Part shown: positions 32,770-42,900 of the stretch, in pieces
How positions within the stretch are numbered: the first letter of the stretch is position 1
How the letters are laid out: each line of letters opens with the position of its first letter
Assembly (NCBI GenBank): GCA_948474755.1
Contig: CAOLHI010001247.1
Location: 186,001-250,000 of the forward strand
Source: Ctenosaura bakeri
Lineage: Eukaryota > Chordata > Lepidosauria > Squamata > Iguanidae
DNA: 64,000 bases
Reading direction: 5' to 3'
The notes under the pieces: generated by a model
What the model saw: the letters and a program-made list of their open reading frames with translations, nothing else
Told to the model about the DNA's origin: nothing
The model's database searches: none
Translations under genes and position numbers: made by a program

Positions 32770-33720
32770 ATCTATCAAAGACCCCTGTTTTATTGACTTT
32801 CTTGCCCATCATGACATTATACTGATTCAGGGGATATGGACGGCTGAGGAACTGCTATTAAATGGCTTTCACTCATTTTCAGTTGGGGCAGAGCCAGGGA
32901 TGAAGCAGGGAAGAGCAAGGGGAGGCCTGGGGGTCCCGGTCTCCACCACTCTACGTGCTACAACATGTTCTCTTCCCACATTTAAAACATATGCTGTGGC
33001 GGCGCTGATTCAATCCAACTCTGCTGATAAGAAATATCTGTATGCCTCCAATGAAGAAGAAATCCCAAATCAGAACCCTGTGGGCTGAACTGGAATCATA
33101 CCTTGCTAAGCCCATATTGCAGAATCCAAATGCATTTGTAGTCGTGGGGAGGGGTCCTGAATGTTAGATTGGGCCCCACTGACCACCCCCTATACACCCA
33201 GCGTGAATACCCTCCTCCCAACCTGGAGGATGATGGAGTTCATCTCACGCACTGCTCAAAAGATAAGACATCCAATTTTGCAGGCCTTTGTCTGGCTCAA
33301 ACAGTCTTCAGGCTAAATCTTCATGTCCAAAATGGTGCTCTGAGAAGTGATTGTCCAGCTGAATTCACTTATCTATCTGGGTCTAGAAGGAGTGCTATTG
33401 ACTTCACTCAGGATCCTGATACACACCAAAGACCATTATCAACTCTCTTGAATGCCATTAGGAAACACTTCTCATTGAACTAAATGAACAAGTGGCAGTG
33501 CTAATTCAATTCAGCAATTGCACTCTGCTGATAATAGATATCTCTATGCCTCCAAGAAGAAATCCCAAATCAGAACCGTGTGGGCTGAACTAGAATCATC
33601 TCTTGCTAAGCCCATATTGCAGAATTCAAATGCATTTGTAGTCGTGGGGAGGGGTCCTGAATGTTAGGTTGGGCCCCAGTGACCATACCCTCTATACCCA
33701 GCAAAAATGCCCTCTGCCCT
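32770..33720 (+). mobile_element. Decayed endonuclease-domain LINE, relative of the 55-59 kb element
   Basis: Broken frames give DPCFIDFLAHHDIILIQ, ARGGLGVPVSTTL and GLCLAQTVFRLNLHVQNG with CPAEFTYLSG. These parallel DPSFSAYITRYHIIFLQ, LCGGLGILISTLL and GLCLMQTFSKLNLVILNG with YPAEYTHWTG in the intact element. Stops, indels and an internal duplication (33005-33215 versus 33513-33720) make it dead. Confidence 0.75.
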
Positions 33721-33729
33721 CTATTAGCT

Positions 33730-34290
33730 CCTGTTACCCTGCTTGCTGGGGGGTCCCTTAAGTGGATTCCCGACACTTGTCAAAATTATCACTTGTGGGG
33801 GAAAGTAAGTGTGAACACTGCTGTAGCAATGCAAAGAGGGCAGGGTAATTAAGAATCTTGGAGAATTAATTATGGAGAATTAGGTCAACTTTCAGTATTT
33901 TATTGGAAAAGATGTCAAAATCCATACAAGCACTCTGTTGCCCTCACTCACCCAAGCATACAAGGGCTATAGAAATTTAGAAAGAGGTGGAAATTAAGAG
34001 AGGCATAAGGGTTTGGGGTAATACTGTACCAATCCAGACGTCTTTGGCTGGGAAAAGACAAGCGGAGAGCAAAACTCAGCGTAGAGGAGGGGCCGAGGGG
34101 AGACTCAACTAACAGCCTGCTGGTCAAGTCTGGGAGAACTCCAAAATGGAGTTGAGAAGGGGGTCTAGTTCTAGGGCTGAACATGTCCTGGGGCAGAGAC
34201 CCTCTTTTCTGGGAAAGACCAGATGGCTAAATCTTATAAAAATGGATTTCAGCTTTGTAGTTTAAAGAAAATACAGCCAGGCATCTTTGT
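33730..34290 (-). mobile_element. Decayed LTR-type fragment, reverse of 13.8-14.07 kb
   Basis: 'gcaatgcaaagagggcagggtaat' and neighbours (33730-33870) are the reverse complement of 13910-14070 at roughly 80% by eye. Beyond that lies the reversed polyA context 'tcagtattttattgg'. LTR identity is tentative. Confidence 0.4.
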
Positions 34291-34420
34291 AATTCCTGCA
34301 AGGTTGCTCTCTTTGATCTGGGGATGCCAAGGTGTAACATTCCTGTTAATTTGATCCCAGAGACCTCTTGTCTCCTGTTGGCGCTATTATTGCCGAAAAT
34401 CCATTCAAATGACCAGTGGG

Positions 34421-34803
34421 AATCATAGAATCATAGAAATGTAGAGTTGGAAGGGACCCCAGGGGCCATCCAGACCAGCCCCCTGCTGTGCAGGAAACCC
34501 ATCAAAGCATTCCCAAAAGATGGCCAACCAGCCTCTGCTTGAAAACCTCCAAAGAAGGAGGAGACTCCACCACACTCCATGGAGGCAGCATATTCCACCG
34601 CCGGATAGCCCTGACCATCAGGAAGTTCTTCCTGAGGTCCAGGTGAAATCTCCTTTCCTGCAGCTTGAATCCATTGCTCCTTGTCCTGGTCTCTGGAGCA
34701 GCAGAAAACAAGCCTTCTCCTTCCTCTACATGGCATCCCTTAAAATATTTAAACATGGCTATCATGTCCCCTCTTAACCTTCTCTTCTGCAGACTAACCA
34801 TTT
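34421..34803 (-). repeat. CR1 LINE 3' end
   Basis: Begins with tandem octamers (gaatcatagaatcatag) and is truncated within the [16 protein letters not shown] block. Confidence 0.92.
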
Positions 34804-35278
34804 CCAATATTCAGCTAGGATACGTGACGGAGACCAATGCTAATGTTAACCTTTGATCTGTTTTCCATAGCTCAGTTGCCTATGTGTCCCTCCAGTAGAT
34901 CTCTGTGGCTCACTATATTTAATATAAAGAATGATATTCCTCATGGTGGGGTCTGCAAGGTGAGATATGCTCTAGTCTTGTTCCAGTTTGACATCAGCTG
35001 CATGGTGGGTCATCTTGACAAAGCACACTTGAGTGCAGGTCACTTCTCATTGCCGTTGAAACGGGTGCAGCCAACTGAGAGGTCATCCGTTGCCGAATCA
35101 CATGTGCCCACTGCTGATTTCCTGGGCATCTGTCTCGCATCTGGAGCCCCAGCTGAGGAGGTGTCACCTAACCTCAAACATCTGCATTGCAACATTCCCA
35201 TCTTCTACCTCTTGTAAGTCCCAACTTGAAGTGCAGCTTCGTTGAGTTAGAGCAGCTGAAGAAGATCTGCACCAATGC

Positions 35279-35735
35279 CATGTCTGCACTAGCCTGTTAT
35301 AGCGTGATGATTCCACTTGCAACATCCTATGGAATCCTGGGGTTTGCAGTTTCGGGAGGGGCCGGGCAGCCCCTCCCGAAACTGCAAACCCCAGGATTCC
35401 ATAGGATGTTGCAAGTGGAATCATCGCGCTATAACAGGCTGGTGTGGAAAAGGCCCGGCCGGCCCCTCCCGAAACTGCAAACCCCAGGATTCCATAGGAT
35501 GTTGCAAGTGGAATCATCGCGCTATAACAGGCTGGTGTGGAAATGGCCCGGCCGGCCCCTCCCGAAACTGCAAACCCCAGGATTCCATAGGATGTTGCAA
35601 GTGGAATCATCGCGCTATAACAGGCTGGTGTGGAAATGGCCCGGCCGGCCCCTCCCGAAACTGCAAACCCCAGGATTCCATAGGATGTTGCAAGTGGAAT
35701 CATCGCGCTATAACAGGCTAGTGCGGAAACAGTCC
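35279..35735. mobile_element. Foldback MITE with tandemly amplified right arm
   Basis: A left arm (tgtctgcactagcctgttatag, then tatggaatcctggggtttgc) is followed not by one right arm but by four. The last ends 'ggctagtgcggaaac'. Confidence 0.85.
35359..35731 (+). repeat. 93-bp tandem repeat, four units
   Basis: Units start near 35359, 35452, 35545 and 35638, giving a period of 93 bp. Each unit is ggcccggccggcccctcccg, then actgcaaaccccaggattcc, then a reversed arm ending caggctggtgtgg. Units two to four are nearly identical. Confidence 0.9.
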
Positions 35736-36049
35736 AAGAGAAGTGACTTGCTGTCATGTTCAGATATTTTTCTTTCCTTCTCTTTTTTCTAAACCTCATC
35801 ACCTCTTAATATATACCTGCACGGATGAACTGTTTGCAAAGTGGCCAGCTATGTGGTGCTTTAATGCTCATGCAGCATTAACAGTGCGCGTGTGCCAGAC
35901 CCAAAATGGGACCATCGCTCTGGACTGTCACTGCTAGACCTTGGAGAATAAAATTATTCCCTGGTGGTGGCGTTTTTCAACCTCAATGTGTGTCATGGTG
36001 ATGATCTGGAGATTTTGAAAGTTCTTTTTGATTGTCAGAGCAGTCATTG

Positions 36050-36145
36050 GGAGAGGCCCCTCCCGAAACTGCAAACCCCAGGATTCCATGGGATCTTGCA
36101 AGGGGAATCATCGCGCTATAACAGTGCAGTGCGGAAGTGGCCTCT
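36050..36145. mobile_element. Foldback MITE, single right arm
   Basis: cccctcccgaaactgcaaac through gtgcagtgcggaagtggcc is one arm without a partner. It is closest to the amplified arms 300 bp upstream. Confidence 0.75.
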
Positions 36146-36585
36146 GTCTCCCACCATATGGAAATGATGACACTGGGCCACCACGCAGGGTTGTGAGTGA
36201 AACCCAGTTATGGCTGGAAGTAGTTCTAAAGCCCCCCTTCCGGCAGGAGGTGCAGCTCAGGCAGGTTTGGGTTTCCAGCTAAAAAACTCCCCATGTAAAA
36301 TGTCCCCTTGAGTGACAAGCTCGGATGCAGTGGCCTTGAGTTCCTCTGGCTAGCATCTATTTGCGCTTTCAGTTGCTTAAAGGGCTCAAGAAAATGTTCC
36401 AAACGAAAGATTTAGACCCCATTTTGGGGGAAAAAATTGAACTCCAGTAGTTTTTGCACAATGTTTATTCATTCCTCCCTCGCCTAAGGGGAAACCTCCC
36501 TCCGCAAAAACTGTGTGTATCTCTCTCACATTTTCTAGCTCTACTGTCTCCACAGCTGCATAGAGCTAGAGTCCCGTGGTCGCGC

Positions 36586-36720
36586 TAACGTCATAGCCTT
36601 CGAGCCGCCGGTCGGAGCAGGGGCCAATAAGGTTCGAGGGAGCTGCCCCACGTGATTGCCCTCGCGGCTCCGCCCGCGGCATCTTGAGCGCTGGCACGGA
36701 CGGCTCCGCCCACCTGCCCG
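36586..36720 (+). promoter_or_regulatory. CYB5D2: CYB5D2 promoter
   Basis: The CpG-rich region holds a CRE-like taacgtca (36586-36593), a CCAAT box (36624-36628), a canonical E-box cacgtg (36649-36654) and two ctccgccc GC boxes. All lie within 140 bp of the ATG. There is no TATA box. Assignments are by eye. Confidence 0.5.
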
Positions 36721-36979
36721 ATGCTGCGCGGGGCGCTCGCCGCCTTGGCTCTGGGCTGGGCGGCCGCCTGGCTCTGGGGTCGCGGGTTCGATCCCCGGTC
36801 GTGGCTGTCGCAGAACGGCGGGGGTGCCGCGGAGGTCGTGCTCAGCCCCGCCGAGCTCAGCCGCTACACCGGGTCGGAAGGCAGCGCCGGGCTTTACCTG
36901 GCCGTGCTGGGGCAAGTCTTCGACGTGCAACGGGGGCGCAAGCATTATGGGCCGGGGGGCGCCTACAGCTTCTTTGCAG
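36721..36979 (+). CDS. CYB5D2: CYB5D2 exon 1
   Basis: 86 codons plus one base, from [13 protein letters not shown] to [10 protein letters not shown]-rich, with donor gtaccc. It includes the signal/anchor and the first half of the b5 domain with HYGPGG (residues 75-80). Confidence 0.93.
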
Positions 36980-39900
36980 GTACCCCCAATATAATGGGGA
37001 TCCCTTCCTGATACCTCCCCTCCCTCCATTCCTCCGGAGCCTTTCCCCCTTTTTCTTTCCTCTTTGGTCCTTTTCCGCATGACACCTTATCGCGCGATGA
37101 TCCCACTTTCAACCTCCTAGGGAATCCTGGGGTTTGCAGTCCTGCAAACCCCAGGATTCCATAGGATGTTGCAAATGGAATCATCGCGCTATAAGGGTGT
37201 CGTGCGGAAAGGGCCTTAGAGGTGTGTTGGGTGTTGGACACGCAAACAGGGCTGAGATGAGGAGCAGAGTGATCACCTAACCCATCATCCCCCAGCGAGG
37301 ATGCCTAACGTTGCGTCTGAGGATAGAAAGCTTCTCCAGCTGAATTTGGGTGAGAAACATCAGAATCAGACAGGGGGGAAATAAATCCCTCTTTGTAGAA
37401 TGAATGGGGGGGAAGCAAAAAATATATATGGTAATAAGAGTCTATGTAAAATATATTTCTTCTTTTCCTGTGTTACATATGGGGAGCAATTAGGTAAAGT
37501 GTTTGAAGTCTGCTTGGAAAGAAACCTAAAATGTACTGTCTCTTTAAGGAGCAAGAAAGGAAGGATAAGATGCTTGGAATGGGCTTCCTATAGTTATAAA
37601 TAACACTGCAATAGTTACACTGAAATAGTTATAAATAATACTGCAATAGTTACACTGCAATAGTTATAAATAATACTGCAATAGTTACACTGCGATAGTT
37701 ATAAATAACACTGCAGTAGTTACACTGAAATAGTTATAAATAATACTGCAGTAGTTACACTGAAATAGTTATAAATAACACTGCCATAGTTACACTGAGA
37801 TAGTTATAAATAACACTGCAATAGTTACACTGAGATAGTTATAAATAACACTGCCATAGTTACACTGAGATAGTTATAAATAACACTGCAATAGTTACAC
37901 TGAAATAGTTATAAATAACACTGCAATAGTTACACTGAGATAGTTATAAATAACACTGCCATAGTTACACTGAGATAGTTATAAATAACACTGCCATAGT
38001 TACACTGAAATAGTTATAAATAACACTGCAGTAGTTACACTGAAATAGTTATAAATAACACTGCCATAGTTACACTGAAATAGTTATAAATAACACTGCA
38101 GTAGTTACACTGAGATAGTTATAAATAACACTGCCATAGTTACACTGAGATAGTTATAAATAACACTGCAATAGTTACACTGAGATAGTTATAAATAACA
38201 CTGCCATAGTTACACTGAGATAGTTATAAATAACACTGCCATAGTTACACTGAAATAGTTATAAATAACACTGCCATAGTTACACTGAGATAGTTATAAA
38301 TAACACTGCAGTAGTTACACTGAGATAGTTATAAATAACACTGCAGTAGTTACACTGAGATAGTTATAAATAACACTGCAGTAGTTACACTGAGATAGTT
38401 ATAAATAACACTGCCATAGTTACACTGAGATAGTTATAAATAACACTGCAGTAGTTACACTGAAATGGTTATAAATAATACGGCTGTTTCATACGTTTCC
38501 TATGACGTGTATACAAATATTTTAAAATATGGCATCTGATCGTTTATAAATAATGGCACAGCAACCACCACCATTGGAAAGTGTGGGTTCTTCATAGGCA
38601 GGGTTGTTTTTTTCCACTCTGGAATACTAAGGAGTTTTTATATGTGGTCTTTTTGCCCTTTGCCATTCGCTGGCCGGAGGTTCGGGAGGACGAAATGCAA
38701 AACATCCAGAGGGCAAATTCTCCGTTCCGGTTATTTCAGGCTCTTAGACTCCTTCGGGACTTAAGTGTGCTCTTCTCGCCCCAGGGAAAGACGCCTCCAG
38801 AGCTTTTGCGACGGGCGACTTCACCCCAGCAGGGCTGGTGGACGACGTTTCGGGACTGTCACCGTTGGAAGTGCTGGCCATCCACAACTGGCTTTCCTTC
38901 TACAATAAGAATTATGTGCATATTGGTATGTGGTTGATGCTCTTTCCAGAGAATTCTCAGCCCAGTTTTAATGCCGTCCCACTGCATCCTCCCAACAACC
39001 CTGTGGAGCAGGTCAGGCTGAGAGAGAGAGAGGTTTCATGGCTCAGTGAGGATTTGAACTCAGATCACCCAACCCCACCCTTAGCTTTACACCACCTTGG
39101 CGAGGAGCACGTGGTGGGAGATCCCCTGGACAGGGGATGGCTGTAGTTGGCAGCATAATACATCTCTACATGTTCTGTTTGTATTCTTCTAGAAGTGCAA
39201 TCTGGAAAGAATATTGATTGGTAGTATTTGTTAATCATTTTTCTGCCCAGTAGGGCTTCCAAAATGAAGTTGCCGTAAAATAACTTTAGAAAGAGAAGAG
39301 AAACCTTTTTTAAAAGCCAATTTTTTAAAAAATTGAAAACCAAAGACTAGATGGACTAATAGTTTTTGTTACTTTCTGGGAGCTCAACAAGGATGGAGGC
39401 AATCTGACTTCCCTTGGTAGGAAATTTGACCATTCAAGGTGCTGCTGCCACAGAAAAGTTCCTGTCTCATGTACTCACCAGCTTAGCCTCCTGGGGTGGA
39501 CAGACATGTCACAGAGGAAGATCTGAAATTCCACGTCTGCTTTTATGGGAGGAGACAGTCTTTCAGATGGACTTGCCCAAAACTCCTTACAGGTGAAAGC
39601 CAGCACTTTTAACATGGAAGCAACTGGGAAGCCAGTATAGTTGGTTCAGAACAACGGTAGTTTCTGTATACTCTTCAAGGGCAGCCCTACATAGAGCACA
39701 TTACAGTAGTCTAATTGGGAGGTAATAAAGGCAGGATATGCCACAGCTTTGCCCAACTGACCTTAGAAGGTGGAGTAGGCTTTTCCAACTACCCTGTGTC
39801 CTTCAGTTAATTTAGATTTAATTCAAGATTTGAAGGGATGTCATGTCGAGGAGGGAGTGGGCTTGTTTTCTGCTGCTCCAGAGACTAGGACAAGGAGCGA

Positions 39901-42900
39901 TGGATTCAAGCTGCAGGAAAAGAGATTCTATTTAAACCTCAGGAAGAACATCCTGATGGTCGGAGCTGTGGAATGATAGCCATGTTTAAATATTTGAAGG
40001 GATGTCATGTAGAGGAAGGAGAGGGCTTGTTTTCTGCTGCTCCAGAGACCAGGACAAGGAGCAACGGATTCAAGGTGCAGGAAAGGAGACTCCACCTGAA
40101 CCTCAGGAAGAACTTCCTGACAGTCAGGGCTGTCCGGCAGTGGAATCTGCTGCTGCCTCCATGGAGTGTGGTTGAGTCTCCTTCTTTGGGGGTTTTTAAG
40201 CAGAGGCAGGGTGGCCATCTGTTGGGAGTGCTTTGAGGGTGTTCCTGCATGGCAGGGGGCTGGGCTGGATGGCCACTGGGGTCTCTTCCAACTCTATGAT
40301 TGTGTAAGATTTAATGGCCTGTCCTACAAAATGCTGTTGAGACTTCTTCTTACATTACTTGGCCTCTTTTCAGTGTCGGTCTCCAATCCATAGGAAAAAG
40401 TCTTGCCAATGTTTCAGCAGGATGCTCGGGGCTTGGACTTTGGCAAGCATCCGGAAGGATGTGGGGGCCACCTAAGTGATTTTGTTTCCTTAGGCAAAGG
40501 ACGGGATGGCATTTCCCTTCCCAGCCCACAGGCAGAGGTTGATTAAACTGGCAGAAGAGCTGGAAGTGGGGCAGTATCTGCCATTCCTCCTGATAGCACC
40601 AGCTAGCTGGGCTGCGTATGTTTGCAGGGCAGGTTATGTGGGATGCGCACGCTTGTTTTCCATCAGAGGGAATATGATGCATAGAATCATAGAATCACAG
40701 AATCATAGAAATGTAGAGTTGGAAGAGACCCCAGGGGCCATCCAGTCCAACCCCCTGCCATGCAGGAACACCCATCAAAGCACTCCCTTGGACAGATGGC
40801 CATCCAGCCTCTGCTTAAAAACCTCCAAGGAAGGAGACTCCACTACACTCCGAGGCAGCAGATTCCACTGCCGGACAGCCCTGACTGTCAGGAAGTTCTT
40901 CCTGAGGTTCAGGTGGAATCTCCTTTCCTGCAGCTTGAATCCATTGTTCCTTGTCCTGGTCTCTGGGGCAGCAAAAAACAAGCCCTCTCCTTCCTCTACA
41001 TGGCATCCCTTCAGATATTTAAACCTGGCTATCCTGTCCCCTCTTAACCTCCTCTTCTGCAGACTAAACATACCCAGCTCTCTAAGTCTATCCTTATAGG
41101 GGTTCATGGCTTCCAGGCCTCTCACCATTTTGGTTGCCCTCCTCTGGACTTGCTCCAGCTTGACCGTGTCCTTCTTGAATTGGGGTGCCCAGAACTGGAC
41201 ACATGCATGAAACTAGGAAGCTGCTAGCATTGCCTTCATGGTTCCTTTTGGTGGTAGGGGGAACAAAACATGGGAGAGGCCTCCCCATGCTAAAGCAAAG
41301 CCTTTGGAAGAGAGCTGCTATTCCTACAGGCTTCCAGGCATGGGGATGGTCGTTTGTTGTTGTCATTCGTTGCCTTTGTTTAGGCAGTGTGGTGATACTC
41401 CAATGTTGGGAGGGCCATATACAGCCTGCATATTGTAGCCGCTCAACCGTGGTCCATCTGTTGAAAGAGCCACGCAGGAGCTGCCATATCGTCCTCATGG
41501 CAAGCAAGGGCACATATGGCCCATATTATTTCAGTCCTTGCCTTTTTAAAAAATATTTTTATTCAAAGTTTCGTTGCATAAAAAACAAGAGTGGATATAC
41601 CCCGTTATTGGATATATCACCCCCCCCCCACTTTCGTATTATTTTATTCCAGTTGAGTCTTTGTATCCAAAAGAAAAAGAAAGAATAACACTTACATTTT
41701 ACAGAAGAGAAAACAATGACATTTTCTCTTTCTTTGCTTTCATATACTTTCAAATGTTTATCCATTCCAAAACCCCTTTCCATTCCCTTTCAAAGTTCTG
41801 GATAGGTTTATTTTTCAATGAAAATGCTAACTTTTCTGTCTCTACCGTATCCAGAACTTTTAATTTCCACGCTCCTAAATCAATATCTTTCTTTTCTTTC
41901 CAGTGTTGCCCGTATGTCAACCTCGCAGCTGTTATCAAATATAACAATATCTTCCGATGGCTTCTAATCTCCCTTTGTTGTCCTAACATATTTAACAAAT
42001 AAAATTCTGGTATCATTTCAAAGTTCATTTTACAGATTCTTTGAATTTCATCATGTATCCCCTTCAAGAACTTTCTTGCCCTTCCACAAGTCCACCACAT
42101 ATGAGAAAAGGATCCAACCTTTTCATCACATTTCCAACATTTCACGTTCCCATTTTTAGTTATTTTGTGCAATCTTTCTGGGGTCATATACCATCTATGT
42201 AACATTTTGTAGAAGTTTTCTCTTAAGTTTGGGGTAAAGTTTTATATCAGTTTTCCATACTTTCTCCCAAACTTCTAATTCGATCGGGTGTCCCACATTC
42301 CGAGCTCATTTAACCGTTGTATCTTTAACTACTTCTTCAGTCCTTGCTTTTGGATGATTCATTTTTCTTCCTCTGCTCTTGGAAAGGAAAAGTGTTCGGG
42401 CGATTCTATGATGAAAACGGAGCACCTACGGAGGCTTTGCGGCAAGCCGAAGCTCTCGTTGCAGAAGGGCAGAGGCTCCAGGCCGAGGAGGGCGAGAAGA
42501 AAAGGCGTTTCCCACCCTGCAACTCCGAATGGAGCTCCTCTGGAGGAAGCCGGGTCTGGTGCTCCAAGCAGAGGTAAGCTTCGGTGCTCCGTTGATGATG
42601 TCCTGAGACGGAGGGCTAAGGGGACCACTGCTGCCTCTGGAGTCGTTCTGGATCCTCCTCCTTTAGAGGTTTTTTTAAACAGAGGCTGGATGGCCATCTC
42701 CTGGGAGTGCTTTGATGGTGCTTTCCTTCCTCTTCCAGTTGTATGAACCAAAAGTCCAGTTGTTATGACAAAGGGGGGAAAAACTGCGGGAAGTAAAAGC
42801 GGTGTACCCAGCTACTTTGGAATGCAATCAAATGTTGGTAAAGGTGGTACTTTCATTAACGTAAAATAATAATAATAATCAAGAATCAGTATTTTTTTCC

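Noticed and set aside
35164..35802. 212-codon minus-strand and 201-codon plus-strand ORFs with repeated peptides
   Set aside because: They are translations of the tandemly amplified foldback MITE arms, open on both strands because the repeat happens to lack stops. They do not represent a repeat protein.
36541..37080. 179-codon minus-strand ORF over CYB5D2 exon 1
   Set aside because: An antisense shadow in CpG-rich sequence; CYB5D2 exon structure explains the conservation.
37593..38487. Regular 35-bp repeats as a CRISPR array
   Set aside because: There are no unique spacers between repeats; it is a continuous minisatellite in a vertebrate intron.
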